Assembly (NCBI GenBank): GCA_012036325.1
Contig: JAAUPC010000216.1
Span: 1-6,156, forward strand
Origin: Paracoccaceae bacterium
Lineage (GTDB): Bacteria; Pseudomonadota; Alphaproteobacteria; Rhodobacterales; Rhodobacteraceae
DNA: 6,156 bases
Reading direction: 5' to 3'
Numbering within the stretch: position 1 is the first letter of the stretch; each line of letters begins with the position of its first letter. Both the position numbers and the translations under genes were made by a program. Below, one piece after another: positions 1 through 4,831 of the stretch. The notes beneath the pieces were generated by a model. That model saw only the letters and a list, made by a program, of their open reading frames with translations, was not told the DNA's origin and did not search any database.

Positions 1-291
1 ACGATCGGCGAGATCTTCATGCGCGGCAACAACGTGTTCTCGGGCTACCTGAAGAACCCGACGGCGACGGCGGAGGCCTTCGAGGGCGGCTGGTTCCACA
101 CCGGCGACCTCGCGGTCTGGCACGAGGACGGCTACGTCGAGATCAAGGACCGCTCCAAGGACATCATCATCTCGGGCGGCGAGAACATCTCCTCGATCGA
201 GGTCGAGGACGTGCTCTACCGGCATCCGGCGGTGCTGGCGGCGGCCGTGGTGGCGAAGCCCGATCCCAAGTGGGGGGAGACGCCGTGCGCG
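1..291 (+). pseudogene. Acyl-CoA synthetase (AMP-forming), internal/C-terminal fragment
   Basis: The frame from base 1 reads as part of the ANL adenylating superfamily. These enzymes activate fatty or carboxylic acids to acyl-CoA through an acyl-adenylate. Visible motifs are GEIFMRGN with the following GYLKNP, then GWFHTGDLAVWHEDGYV, which holds the conserved Asp that binds the AMP ribose (about bases 100-140). The hinge motif DRSKDIIISGGENIS (about 148-195) follows, and then EVEDVLYRHPAV and the start of the C-terminal lid (VAKPDPKWGETPCA). Both ends are missing: the large N-terminal domain lies outside the window, and the lid with its catalytic lysine is lost where the sequence changes to BchM near 279-291. 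The substrate cannot be told; the wording of the motifs resembles FadD/AlkK-type fatty acyl-CoA ligases. Confidence 0.85.
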
Positions 292-864
292 TGCTGGCCG
301 GGTTGGCCCAGCGCACCTCCACCGCGCTGCTGTTCACTTTCGCGCCCAGCAACCCGGCGCTCGAGGTCTTCAAGGCGGTGGGCAAGCTGTTCCCGCGCGG
401 CGACCGCTCGCCAAGCATCGTGCCGCATGCCATCCCGGCCCTTCACGCCTCTTTGGTCCGCGAGCCGAAGCTGGATGGCTGGCACCTTGCCCGCAGTGCC
501 CGCGTCGCCACGATTTACGCAACGCAATCGATCTCGAATTATCTCGCCGCGTTCGGCGGCGATGTTGATTACGCCATGCTCGTCAAAATGTATGGCGAAC
601 CGGCGTCGCGGACGGATCAACGCCGCTACAGCCCCGCCGTCTGCACCGGCGCCCGCCGCGGCCCCGGCAGCCGCCAAGCCGCGCTTCGGGATCGGGTCGC
701 TGATCAACCGGATGGCGGGTCATCTTGAGGCCACGAGCGAGCGTCCAGCCCCCAGCACCGCCCGCGCACAGCCGCCCGTGACGTCCTACGATGACGAGCA
801 TGACATGGGAACCGATCAGGACCGGATCGAGATTCCCGCCTTCCTGCGCCGTCAGGCGAACTGA
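1..864 (+). CDS. Composite open frame: acyl-CoA synthetase fragment running into FtsZ tail (probable artefact)
   Basis: A single frame is open from the first base to the TGA at 862-864, and an automatic caller would report it as one gene (internal ATG at 19). Its first ~97 codons read as an acyl-CoA synthetase and its last ~77 codons read as the FtsZ C-terminus. The ~110 codons between have an arginine-, serine- and proline-rich composition typical of out-of-frame GC-rich DNA. In that middle stretch the meaningful frame is a different one, encoding BchM-like and transposase-like sequence. I infer that this is not a functional protein: the frame stays open because stops are rare in such GC-rich sequence and because the two outer pieces happen to share a frame. 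The four component pieces are listed separately. Confidence 0.35.
   Translation, partial: TIGEIFMRGNNVFSGYLKNPTATAEAFEGGWFHTGDLAVWHEDGYVEIKDRSKDIIISGGENISSIEVEDVLYRHPAVLAAAVVAKPDPKWGETPCACWPGWPSAPPPRCCSLSRPATRRSRSSRRWASCSRAATARQASCRMPSRPFTPLWSASRSWMAGTLPAVPASPRFTQRNRSRIISPRSAAMLITPCSSKCMANRRRGRINAATAPPSAPAPAAAPAAAKPRFGIGSLINRMAGHLEATSERPAPSTARAQPPVTSYDDEHDMGTDQDRIEIPAFLRRQAN
279..512 (+). pseudogene. bchM: Magnesium-protoporphyrin IX methyltransferase (BchM), C-terminal fragment
   Basis: In the frame starting GAC at 279 the translation begins DAVRVLAGLAQRTSTALLFT and continues with FAPSNPALEVFKAVGKLFPR, GDRSPSIVP and, near the end, GWHLARSARVAT. This resembles the C-terminal third of BchM/ChlM: a beta-strand of the methyltransferase fold (FTFAP), the GKLFP..DRSP segment, and a closing GW..ARS..V motif. 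BchM transfers a methyl group from S-adenosylmethionine to Mg-protoporphyrin IX in bacteriochlorophyll synthesis. The N-terminal SAM-binding part is absent, there is no start codon, and the usual last residues are replaced by unrelated sequence. The frame differs from that of the flanking acyl-CoA synthetase and FtsZ pieces. The identification rests on motif memory and could be a related methyltransferase. If right, the source DNA is from a phototroph. Confidence 0.6.
546..656 (+). pseudogene. IS1-like transposase, short internal fragment
   Basis: The same frame as the BchM piece continues as AAFGGDVDYAMLVKMYGE, then DQRRYSPAVCTGAR. The combination AFG..VDYA.LVK.YG followed by RRYSPA.CTG is characteristic of a family of DDE transposases usually annotated as IS1-like. 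In those it sits in the middle of the catalytic domain, before the segment containing HISTS.VER. Only about 35 codons are present. There is no start, no downstream catalytic part, no terminal inverted repeat and no target-site duplication, so this is a scrap and not an insertion sequence. The last ~25 bases can also be read, in another frame, as FtsZ linker. The family assignment is from a short motif. Confidence 0.6.
631..864 (+). CDS. ftsZ: Cell division protein FtsZ, C-terminal linker and terminal peptide only
   Basis: The frame ending at the TGA at 862-864 reads as an Ala/Pro-rich linker, then KPRFGIGSLINRMAGH (about 676-723), a low-complexity stretch, and finally DQDRIEIPAFLRRQAN. The last motif is the conserved FtsZ C-terminal peptide (IPAFLRRQ) that docks FtsA and other partners at the membrane. 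The GIGSLINRM block is, as I recall, a feature of Rhodobacterales FtsZ linkers. FtsZ is the tubulin-like GTPase that builds the division ring. The whole GTPase domain (about 320 residues, with the GGGTGTG loop) is missing upstream, where transposase-like sequence stands instead. The location before lpxC agrees with the usual dcw-cluster end, so this tail and what follows are probably native, and the break is the anomaly. A cell needs a full ftsZ, so an intact copy is expected elsewhere. Confidence 0.85.
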   Translation, partial: APPSAPAPAAAPAAAKPRFGIGSLINRMAGHLEATSERPAPSTARAQPPVTSYDDEHDMGTDQDRIEIPAFLRRQAN

Positions 865-874
865 AGTACAAAGA

Positions 875-886
875 CTGCACGTGCAG
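875..886. repeat. 12-bp perfect palindrome after ftsZ
   Basis: CTGCACGTGCAG is its own reverse complement. It lies 10 bases after the ftsZ stop and just before the terminator stem. It has the form CTGC-N4-GCAG, a spacing variant of the PhaR-type operator noted upstream of the small gene at 4832. With no promoter seen next to it, a regulatory role is uncertain and it may be chance. Confidence 0.35.
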
Positions 887-889
887 CAT

Positions 890-920
890 AAAGGCCCGGT
901 CAGTCCGGGCCTTTTTCTTT
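890..920 (+). terminator. Rho-independent terminator after ftsZ
   Basis: A perfect 10-bp stem, AAAGGCCCGG (890-899) with CCGGGCCTTT (905-914), closes a 5-base loop. The T-rich run TTTTTCTTT (912-920) begins inside the 3' arm. It lies 25 bp after the ftsZ stop and should separate the ftsZ transcript from lpxC. The A-run at the left foot is short, so it probably works mainly in the + direction. Confidence 0.9.
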
Positions 921-976
921 GAAATCAATGCTTTGGCGCGTTGCTGCAATTGTCACATACCGTCACAAAGAGTGAG

Positions 977-1005
977 TTGAGCTTCAACCCCGCCGCGATT
1001 AACTA
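977..1005 (+). promoter_or_regulatory. Possible lpxC promoter
   Basis: TTGAGC (977-982) resembles a -35 box. About 16-17 bp downstream lies the AT-rich patch TTAACTA (999-1005), the only plausible -10 candidate at that spacing. It matches the consensus poorly. A promoter is expected between the ftsZ terminator and lpxC, which is the main support. A tandem GTCACA repeat lies 20 bp upstream. Confidence 0.3.
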
Positions 1006-1058
1006 CTGTACAAGCGGATGCGGTCTCTAACTCCGCACCAGATGAGGTTGAGCGCGTC

Positions 1059-1991
1059 GTGCAGAACAGTCTGATCTCCCCTGCCACCTTTACCGGGTTT
1101 GGCCTGCATTCCGGCGCACCGGTCAGCATGGTCGTGCATCCGGCTCCGGCAGATCATGGAGTCTGGTTTCTCCGCACGGATGTGGTGGGGCAGGACGCGC
1201 GGGTCCCGGCGCGCTGGGATGCGGTGACACCTTCGCGGCTGTGCACCGTTGTGGAAAATGCGGACGGCGTGTCGGTTTCCACCATTGAACATGTGATGGC
1301 AGCGCTGGCCGGCAGCGGTATCCACAACGCCCTGATCCAGATTGACGGGCCTGAAGTGCCGATCCTTGACGGGTCTTCCGTGCCCTTTGTCGAAGGCTTC
1401 CTTGCCGCCGGGATCGAAGAACTTTCCGCTCCGGTCCGCGCAGTTCGCGTGCTGAAATCCATCGAAGTGCGTGAGGGCGAGGCCGTCGCCCGCCTTGACC
1501 CGGCCGACATGCTGGAAATCGACTTCCGAATCTCGTTTGAGGATGCGGCAATCGGCACCCAGTCGCGCTGCCTGAACATGGCCAATGGGGCTTTCGTGCG
1601 TGAGTTGTCTGACAGCCGCACCTTCTGCCGCCAGTCCGATGTGGATGCGATGCGCGAGGCCGGCCTTGCCCTTGGTGGCACGCTGGAAAACGCCGTGGTG
1701 TTTGAGGGCGCGCGTGTTCTCTCACCGGGTGGTCTGCGCCATGCCGATGAACCGGTGCGCCACAAGATGCTGGATGCGCTTGGCGACCTTGCCCTTGCGG
1801 GTGGGCCGATCCTTGGTCGCTACACAGGTGTGCGCGCCGGTCACGCTCTGACCAACCGCCTTCTCCGTGCGCTGTTCGCTGATCCGACCGCTTACCGTCT
1901 GTTGGATTGCGGCCCGCAAACGCTGGGCAAACTGCCGGGTGTCGGCGTCCATCTGGGCGACCTGCCCACCCGTGCGGCGACACTCAGCTAA
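1059..1991 (+). CDS. lpxC: UDP-3-O-acyl-N-acetylglucosamine deacetylase LpxC
   Basis: LpxC is the zinc-dependent cytoplasmic enzyme that removes the acetyl group from UDP-3-O-acyl-GlcNAc, the committed step of lipid A synthesis. The protein has 310 residues, normal for the family. The N-terminal signature FTGFGLHSGAPV (11-22) is present. The metal and catalytic residues are all in place: E77-H78 in STIEHVMAALAG, then H235, K236, D239 and D243 in DEPVRHKMLDALGD, and H262 in GVRAGHALTNR. The segment DSRTFC carries the conserved Thr of the active site (T188). The start is GTG at 1059, because the reading begins MQNSLISPATFTGFGLHSG as in relatives. A GATGAGG Shine-Dalgarno-like stretch lies at 1041-1047, slightly far away. 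The gene follows the ftsZ terminator, so it likely has its own promoter. No damage is visible. Confidence 0.97.
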   Translation: MQNSLISPATFTGFGLHSGAPVSMVVHPAPADHGVWFLRTDVVGQDARVPARWDAVTPSRLCTVVENADGVSVSTIEHVMAALAGSGIHNALIQIDGPEVPILDGSSVPFVEGFLAAGIEELSAPVRAVRVLKSIEVREGEAVARLDPADMLEIDFRISFEDAAIGTQSRCLNMANGAFVRELSDSRTFCRQSDVDAMREAGLALGGTLENAVVFEGARVLSPGGLRHADEPVRHKMLDALGDLALAGGPILGRYTGVRAGHALTNRLLRALFADPTAYRLLDCGPQTLGKLPGVGVHLGDLPTRAATLS

Positions 1992-2025
1992 GGTTTTCCA
2001 TCGCGCGAAAGTCACGAAAGGCGTT

Positions 2026-2054
2026 TTGCGCCCCGGATTTTTCTGTGCTAGGAC
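2026..2054 (+). promoter_or_regulatory. Possible bamD promoter
   Basis: TTGCGC (2026-2031) could be a -35 element. The stretch CTGTGCTAGGAC (2043-2054), with a TG ahead of a CTAG core, could be an extended -10 of a GC-rich alphaproteobacterial promoter. It would give a leader of about 100 nt before the bamD start. The lpxC-bamD gap (1992-2162) holds nothing else I recognise except short repeats such as CGAAAG. Confidence 0.3.
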
Positions 2055-2162
2055 GTGGCAAAGCGCGAGGCAAAGGCCGGGACAATCGCCCCGGAGACAG
2101 GTCCCGACAGGGGCTCCAGCGACGGGCACCGAACGGGGGCGGCAGGTTTGGATAGGCGGAAC

Positions 2163-3002
2163 ATGTCAGGCATGAGGCCCGGCGCAGAGATTGTGGGAAC
2201 GGCGCTTTTGGTCGCAACCTTGGCCGGATGTGCCGGGGGGACGCGGGAGCGCGCCCTGGACACCTACACCGCCGAGGAAATCTACAAGCGGGGCGAGTTG
2301 GAGCTGGAAACCAGCCGCCGACCGGATGACGCGCTTTTGTACTTCCAGGAAGTCGAACGCCTGTATCCCTATACCGAATTTGCTAAGCGCGCGTTGATCA
2401 TGCAGGCCTTCACCCTGCACAAGGCCAAGAAATACCCCGAGGCGCGCGATGCCGCCCAACGCTTCCTGGATTTCTACCCGGGGGATGAGGACGCGCCCTA
2501 TGCGCTCTACCTCATGGCGCTGTCGTATTATGACCAGATCGACGATGTCGGACGTGACCAGGGCGTGACCTTCCAGGCCCTGCGCGGCATGCGTGACGTG
2601 ATCGAGACCTATCCTGACAGCGAATATGCGCGCTCGGCGATCCTAAAGTTCGATCTGGCCTTCGACCAACTGGCGGCAAAGGAAATGGAAGTCGGGCGCT
2701 ATTACCTGAAGCGTGGGCATTATGCCGCCGCGATCAACCGCTTCCGCGTTGTGGTGCAGGATTTCCAGACCACCACCCACACGGCCGAGGCGCTGCACCG
2801 GTTGGTGGAAAGCTATCTGGCGCTGGGTCTAGAGGATGAGGCGCAGACGGCTGCCGCGATCCTGGGCTTCAACTACCAGGCCTCGCCCTTCTATGACGAC
2901 AGTTTCCGGTTGCTGAAAGGCAAGGGCCTGTCGCCGGAAGCCAAGGGCGAAAGCTGGCTGACCCAGGTCTACCGCCAGATGGTCCGGGGCGAGTGGTTGT
3001 GA
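2163..3002 (+). CDS. bamD: Outer membrane protein assembly factor BamD (lipoprotein)
   Basis: BamD is the essential lipoprotein partner of BamA in the BAM complex that folds beta-barrel proteins into the outer membrane. It acts on the periplasmic face and is built of tetratricopeptide repeats. From the ATG at 2163 the protein has 279 residues: a signal peptide with hydrophobic core IVGTALLVATLAGC, the lipobox LAGC with acylated Cys23, then TPR-like helices with the repeated pattern of A..Y..V...YP (DDALLYFQEVERLYPYTEFA at about 55-74; EARDAAQRFLDFYPGDEDAP at about 93-112; EVGRYYLKRGHYAAAINRF at about 176-194). A weak AGGCGGA lies at 2154-2160. The frame is open back to a GTG at 2055, but that start would bury the lipobox. 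An ATG at 2172 is an alternative. The gene lies between lpxC and recN, the usual Rhodobacterales order. Confidence 0.95.
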   Translation: MSGMRPGAEIVGTALLVATLAGCAGGTRERALDTYTAEEIYKRGELELETSRRPDDALLYFQEVERLYPYTEFAKRALIMQAFTLHKAKKYPEARDAAQRFLDFYPGDEDAPYALYLMALSYYDQIDDVGRDQGVTFQALRGMRDVIETYPDSEYARSAILKFDLAFDQLAAKEMEVGRYYLKRGHYAAAINRFRVVVQDFQTTTHTAEALHRLVESYLALGLEDEAQTAAAILGFNYQASPFYDDSFRLLKGKGLSPEAKGESWLTQVYRQMVRGEWL

Positions 3003-3009
3003 AGATGGT

Positions 3010-3021
3010 GCGCTGTAGCGC
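3010..3021. repeat. Small inverted repeat between bamD and recN
   Basis: GCGCT and AGCGC flank a 2-base centre in the 34-bp bamD-recN gap. In RNA the two-base loop is too tight for a hairpin of more than about four pairs, and no T-run follows, so it is not a terminator. It may be chance. Confidence 0.2.
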
Positions 3022-3036
3022 ATCCGACGCCTGACC

Positions 3037-4680
3037 ATGCTGCGTAGCCTTGATATCCGCGATGTGCTGATCATCGACCGGCTCAGCCTTGATCTGGGCC
3101 CCGGCTTGAACGTGCTGACTGGTGAGACGGGGGCGGGCAAATCGATCCTTCTGGATGCGCTTGGCTTTGTTCTCGGCTGGCGGGGGCGGGCGGAACTTGT
3201 GCGCCAAGGCGCCGCGCAGGGTGAGGTGACGGCGGTCTTTGACTTGCCTCCCGGCCACGCCGCCCATGCCGTGCTGCTTGAAGCCGGGATCGAGGCTGAG
3301 GATGAGCTGATCCTGCGCCGGATCAACACCGCCGATGGCCGCAAGACCGCCTGGGTCAATGACCGCCGCGTGTCGGGTGAGGTGCTGCGCGACCTGTCGG
3401 ATCACCTCGTGGAACTGCACGGCCAGCATGACGACCGGGGCCTTCTGAACCCGCGCGGCCACCGCACCTTGCTGGACACTTTCGCAGGCATTGACCTTGG
3501 CCCCTTGCGCACGGCCTGGGGTGCACAGCGCACCGCCCGCGCGGCGTTGGCAGAGGCGGAGGAAGTCCTGTACCGGGCAGCGGCGGAAGAGGAATTCCTC
3601 CGCCATGCCGTTGCGGAACTGGACAAGCTGAACCCCGAACCGGGGGAAGATGCCGCCCTAGACGCCCGCCGCCGCCTGATGCAGGGCGCGGCGCGGATCA
3701 GAGAGGATGTGGCCAAGGGCCTGACGGCCCTCTCTGACCAAGGCGCCGAAGGCCGGATGCGCGACGCGCTGCGCTGGCTGGAAGGGGCGACTGACAAGGC
3801 CGAAGGGCGGCTGGATGCAGCCCTCGCCGCCCTGAACCGCGCGCTGATTGAGCTGGGCGAGGCGCAAGCCGGTGTCGAAGGCGCGCTGGAAGCGCTGGAG
3901 TTTGACCCTGGGGAACTGGAGCGGGCAGAAGAACGCCTGTTCGCCATCCGCGCCCTGGCCCGCAAGCATGGGCAGTTGCCAGATAACTTGGGCACTTTCG
4001 CCGATGGCCTGCGCACCCGGCTTGCGGCGATTGACGGCGGCGCGGCAGGCATTGCCCGGCTGCAAAAGGCGATGGCTGAGGCAGAAGCCACCTTTGCGGT
4101 TGAGGCCGCGCGGATCACTGCCGCCCGGCGTGAGGCGGCGGGTCGACTGGATGCGGCGATGGCTGCCGAACTCGCCCCCCTCAAGATGGAACGCGCGGTT
4201 TTCGTGACTGAATTCGCTCTCGGTGAGCCGGGGCCAGAGGGTGTGGATGCGGTGACCTTCACCGTTGCCACCAACCCAGGTGCGCCTGCGGGACCGTTGA
4301 ACCGCATCGCCTCGGGCGGGGAACTAAGCCGCTTTCTGTTGGCGCTGAAGGTCTGCCTGACCGGTGATAGCCCCGGCCAGACCCTGATCTTTGACGAGAT
4401 TGACCGGGGTGTGGGCGGGGCCACGGCAGATGCCGTTGGCCGCCGCTTGCGGGCGCTGGCCAAAGGCGCGCAGGTGCTGGTTGTCACCCACTCGCCGCAA
4501 GTGGCGGCCTTTGGCGCACGGCATTGGCGGGTGGAAAAGCGGGTGGTGGCGGATCAGACTCTCTCCACCGTTACGCCTTTGGGCGATGGCGACCGGGTTG
4601 AGGAAATTGCCCGGATGCTGGCCGGTGACACGGTGACCGAGGCTGCGCGTGCCGCTGCACGGGCGCTGTTGCAGGGGTAA
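3037..4680 (+). CDS. recN: DNA repair protein RecN (SMC-like ATPase)
   Basis: RecN is a cytoplasmic SMC-family ATPase recruited to double-strand breaks, where it helps hold DNA for RecA-dependent repair. The 547-residue length is normal. Domain order: N-terminal ATPase half with Walker A GETGAGKS (29-36) and the RecN motif LVELHGQHD (124-132); a charged, Ala/Glu/Arg-rich coiled-coil region (about 160-385) interrupted near 240-290; and a C-terminal ATPase half with signature IASGGELSR (424-432), Walker B TLIFDEID (449-456) and the switch His in VVTHSP (483-488). The ATG at 3037 is the first possible start after an in-frame TAG at 3016-3018. It has no recognisable Shine-Dalgarno, which suggests translation coupled to bamD, 34 bp upstream. 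No alphaproteobacterial LexA box (GTTC-N7-GTTC) is visible nearby. It appears intact. Confidence 0.96.
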   Translation: MLRSLDIRDVLIIDRLSLDLGPGLNVLTGETGAGKSILLDALGFVLGWRGRAELVRQGAAQGEVTAVFDLPPGHAAHAVLLEAGIEAEDELILRRINTADGRKTAWVNDRRVSGEVLRDLSDHLVELHGQHDDRGLLNPRGHRTLLDTFAGIDLGPLRTAWGAQRTARAALAEAEEVLYRAAAEEEFLRHAVAELDKLNPEPGEDAALDARRRLMQGAARIREDVAKGLTALSDQGAEGRMRDALRWLEGATDKAEGRLDAALAALNRALIELGEAQAGVEGALEALEFDPGELERAEERLFAIRALARKHGQLPDNLGTFADGLRTRLAAIDGGAAGIARLQKAMAEAEATFAVEAARITAARREAAGRLDAAMAAELAPLKMERAVFVTEFALGEPGPEGVDAVTFTVATNPGAPAGPLNRIASGGELSRFLLALKVCLTGDSPGQTLIFDEIDRGVGGATADAVGRRLRALAKGAQVLVVTHSPQVAAFGARHWRVEKRVVADQTLSTVTPLGDGDRVEEIARMLAGDTVTEAARAAARALLQG

Positions 4681-4686
4681 CGTCGC

Positions 4687-4715
4687 AGTGGGCAGTCTTT
4701 CAGTCTACTGCCACT
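4687..4715. repeat. Hairpin after recN
   Basis: AGTGGGCAGT (4687-4696) pairs with ACTGCCACT (4707-4715) with one bulged G and a 10-base loop, starting 7 bp after the recN stop. There is no T-tract after it, so it is at best a weak or Rho-assisted terminator or an mRNA 3'-end stabiliser. Confidence 0.4.
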
Positions 4716-4737
4716 CGTTACAGCGTTTATGACACAA

Positions 4738-4758
4738 GCCATGCGTCAAGCGCATGGC
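4738..4758. repeat. Perfect 8-bp stem-loop between recN and the small gene
   Basis: GCCATGCG (4738-4745) and CGCATGGC (4751-4758) are exact reverse complements around the 5-base loop TCAAG. No T-run follows on either strand, so a classical terminator is unlikely. Together with the hairpin at 4687 it may form the 3' end of the recN message, or it may be a protein-binding inverted repeat. Confidence 0.45.
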
Positions 4759-4777
4759 GGGATTTCCGCTTCGGGCG

Positions 4778-4806
4778 TTTAATGCTGCAGTGCAGCGTCC
4801 TATCTT
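4778..4806 (+). promoter_or_regulatory. Possible promoter of the small DUF3563-like gene
   Basis: TATCTT (4801-4806) is a fair -10 box. TTTAAT (4778-4783) is a poor -35 at the ideal 17-bp spacing. The spacer between them is filled by the CTGC-N3-GCAG palindrome, a classic repressor position. Support is positional more than sequence-based. Confidence 0.3.
4784..4796. promoter_or_regulatory. Candidate PhaR-type operator (CTGC-N3-GCAG palindrome)
   Basis: GCTGCA-G-TGCAGC is a perfect inverted repeat with a one-base centre. Its core CTGC-AGT-GCAG (4785-4795) matches the CTGC-N3-GCAG site described for PhaR, the polyhydroxyalkanoate-responsive repressor of Rhodobacter and Paracoccus that controls phasin genes. 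It lies 36 bp ahead of the small gene's ATG, between possible -35 and -10 elements. The motif match is direct; the regulator assignment is inference. Confidence 0.45.
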
Positions 4807-4829
4807 ACCCTTGTAAAGAAGAGGTAAGA
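4803..4829 (+). promoter_or_regulatory. Inverted repeat overlapping the ribosome-binding site of the small gene
   Basis: TCTTACC (4803-4809) and GGTAAGA (4823-4829) are exact reverse complements around 13 bases. The Shine-Dalgarno AGAGG (4820-4824), 7 bases before the ATG at 4832, overlaps the right arm. If transcribed, the stem could mask ribosome access. If the -10 box at 4801 is real, the left arm would not be in the mRNA, and the repeat could only act as DNA. Confidence 0.35.
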
Positions 4830-4831
4830 CC

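Noticed and set aside
546..656. Complete insertion sequence near ftsZ
   Set aside because: Only about 35 codons of transposase remain, with no terminal repeats or target duplication.
216..707. Minus-strand open frame across the mosaic region
   Set aside because: It crosses the junctions, has Arg/Gly-rich low-complexity content and is antisense to the recognised fragments.
1123..1983. Long minus-strand open frame (286 codons) opposite lpxC
   Set aside because: It is a shadow of the GC-rich lpxC codons, with a Pro/Arg/His-rich composition and no recognisable domain; lpxC is complete on the + strand.
2020..2042. Possible lpxC terminator (GGCG/CGCC stem followed by a T-rich run)
   Set aside because: The stem is only 4 bp and overlaps the candidate bamD promoter, so it is too weak to call.
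2055..2162. N-terminal extension of BamD to a GTG at 2055
   Set aside because: It would place the lipoprotein signal and LAGC lipobox about 37 residues inside the protein, and BamD family length fits the ATG at 2163.
3402..4487. Long minus-strand open frame (361 codons) opposite recN
   Set aside because: It is Ser/Ala/Arg-rich antisense of the recN coiled coil with no domain features, a typical GC-rich shadow.
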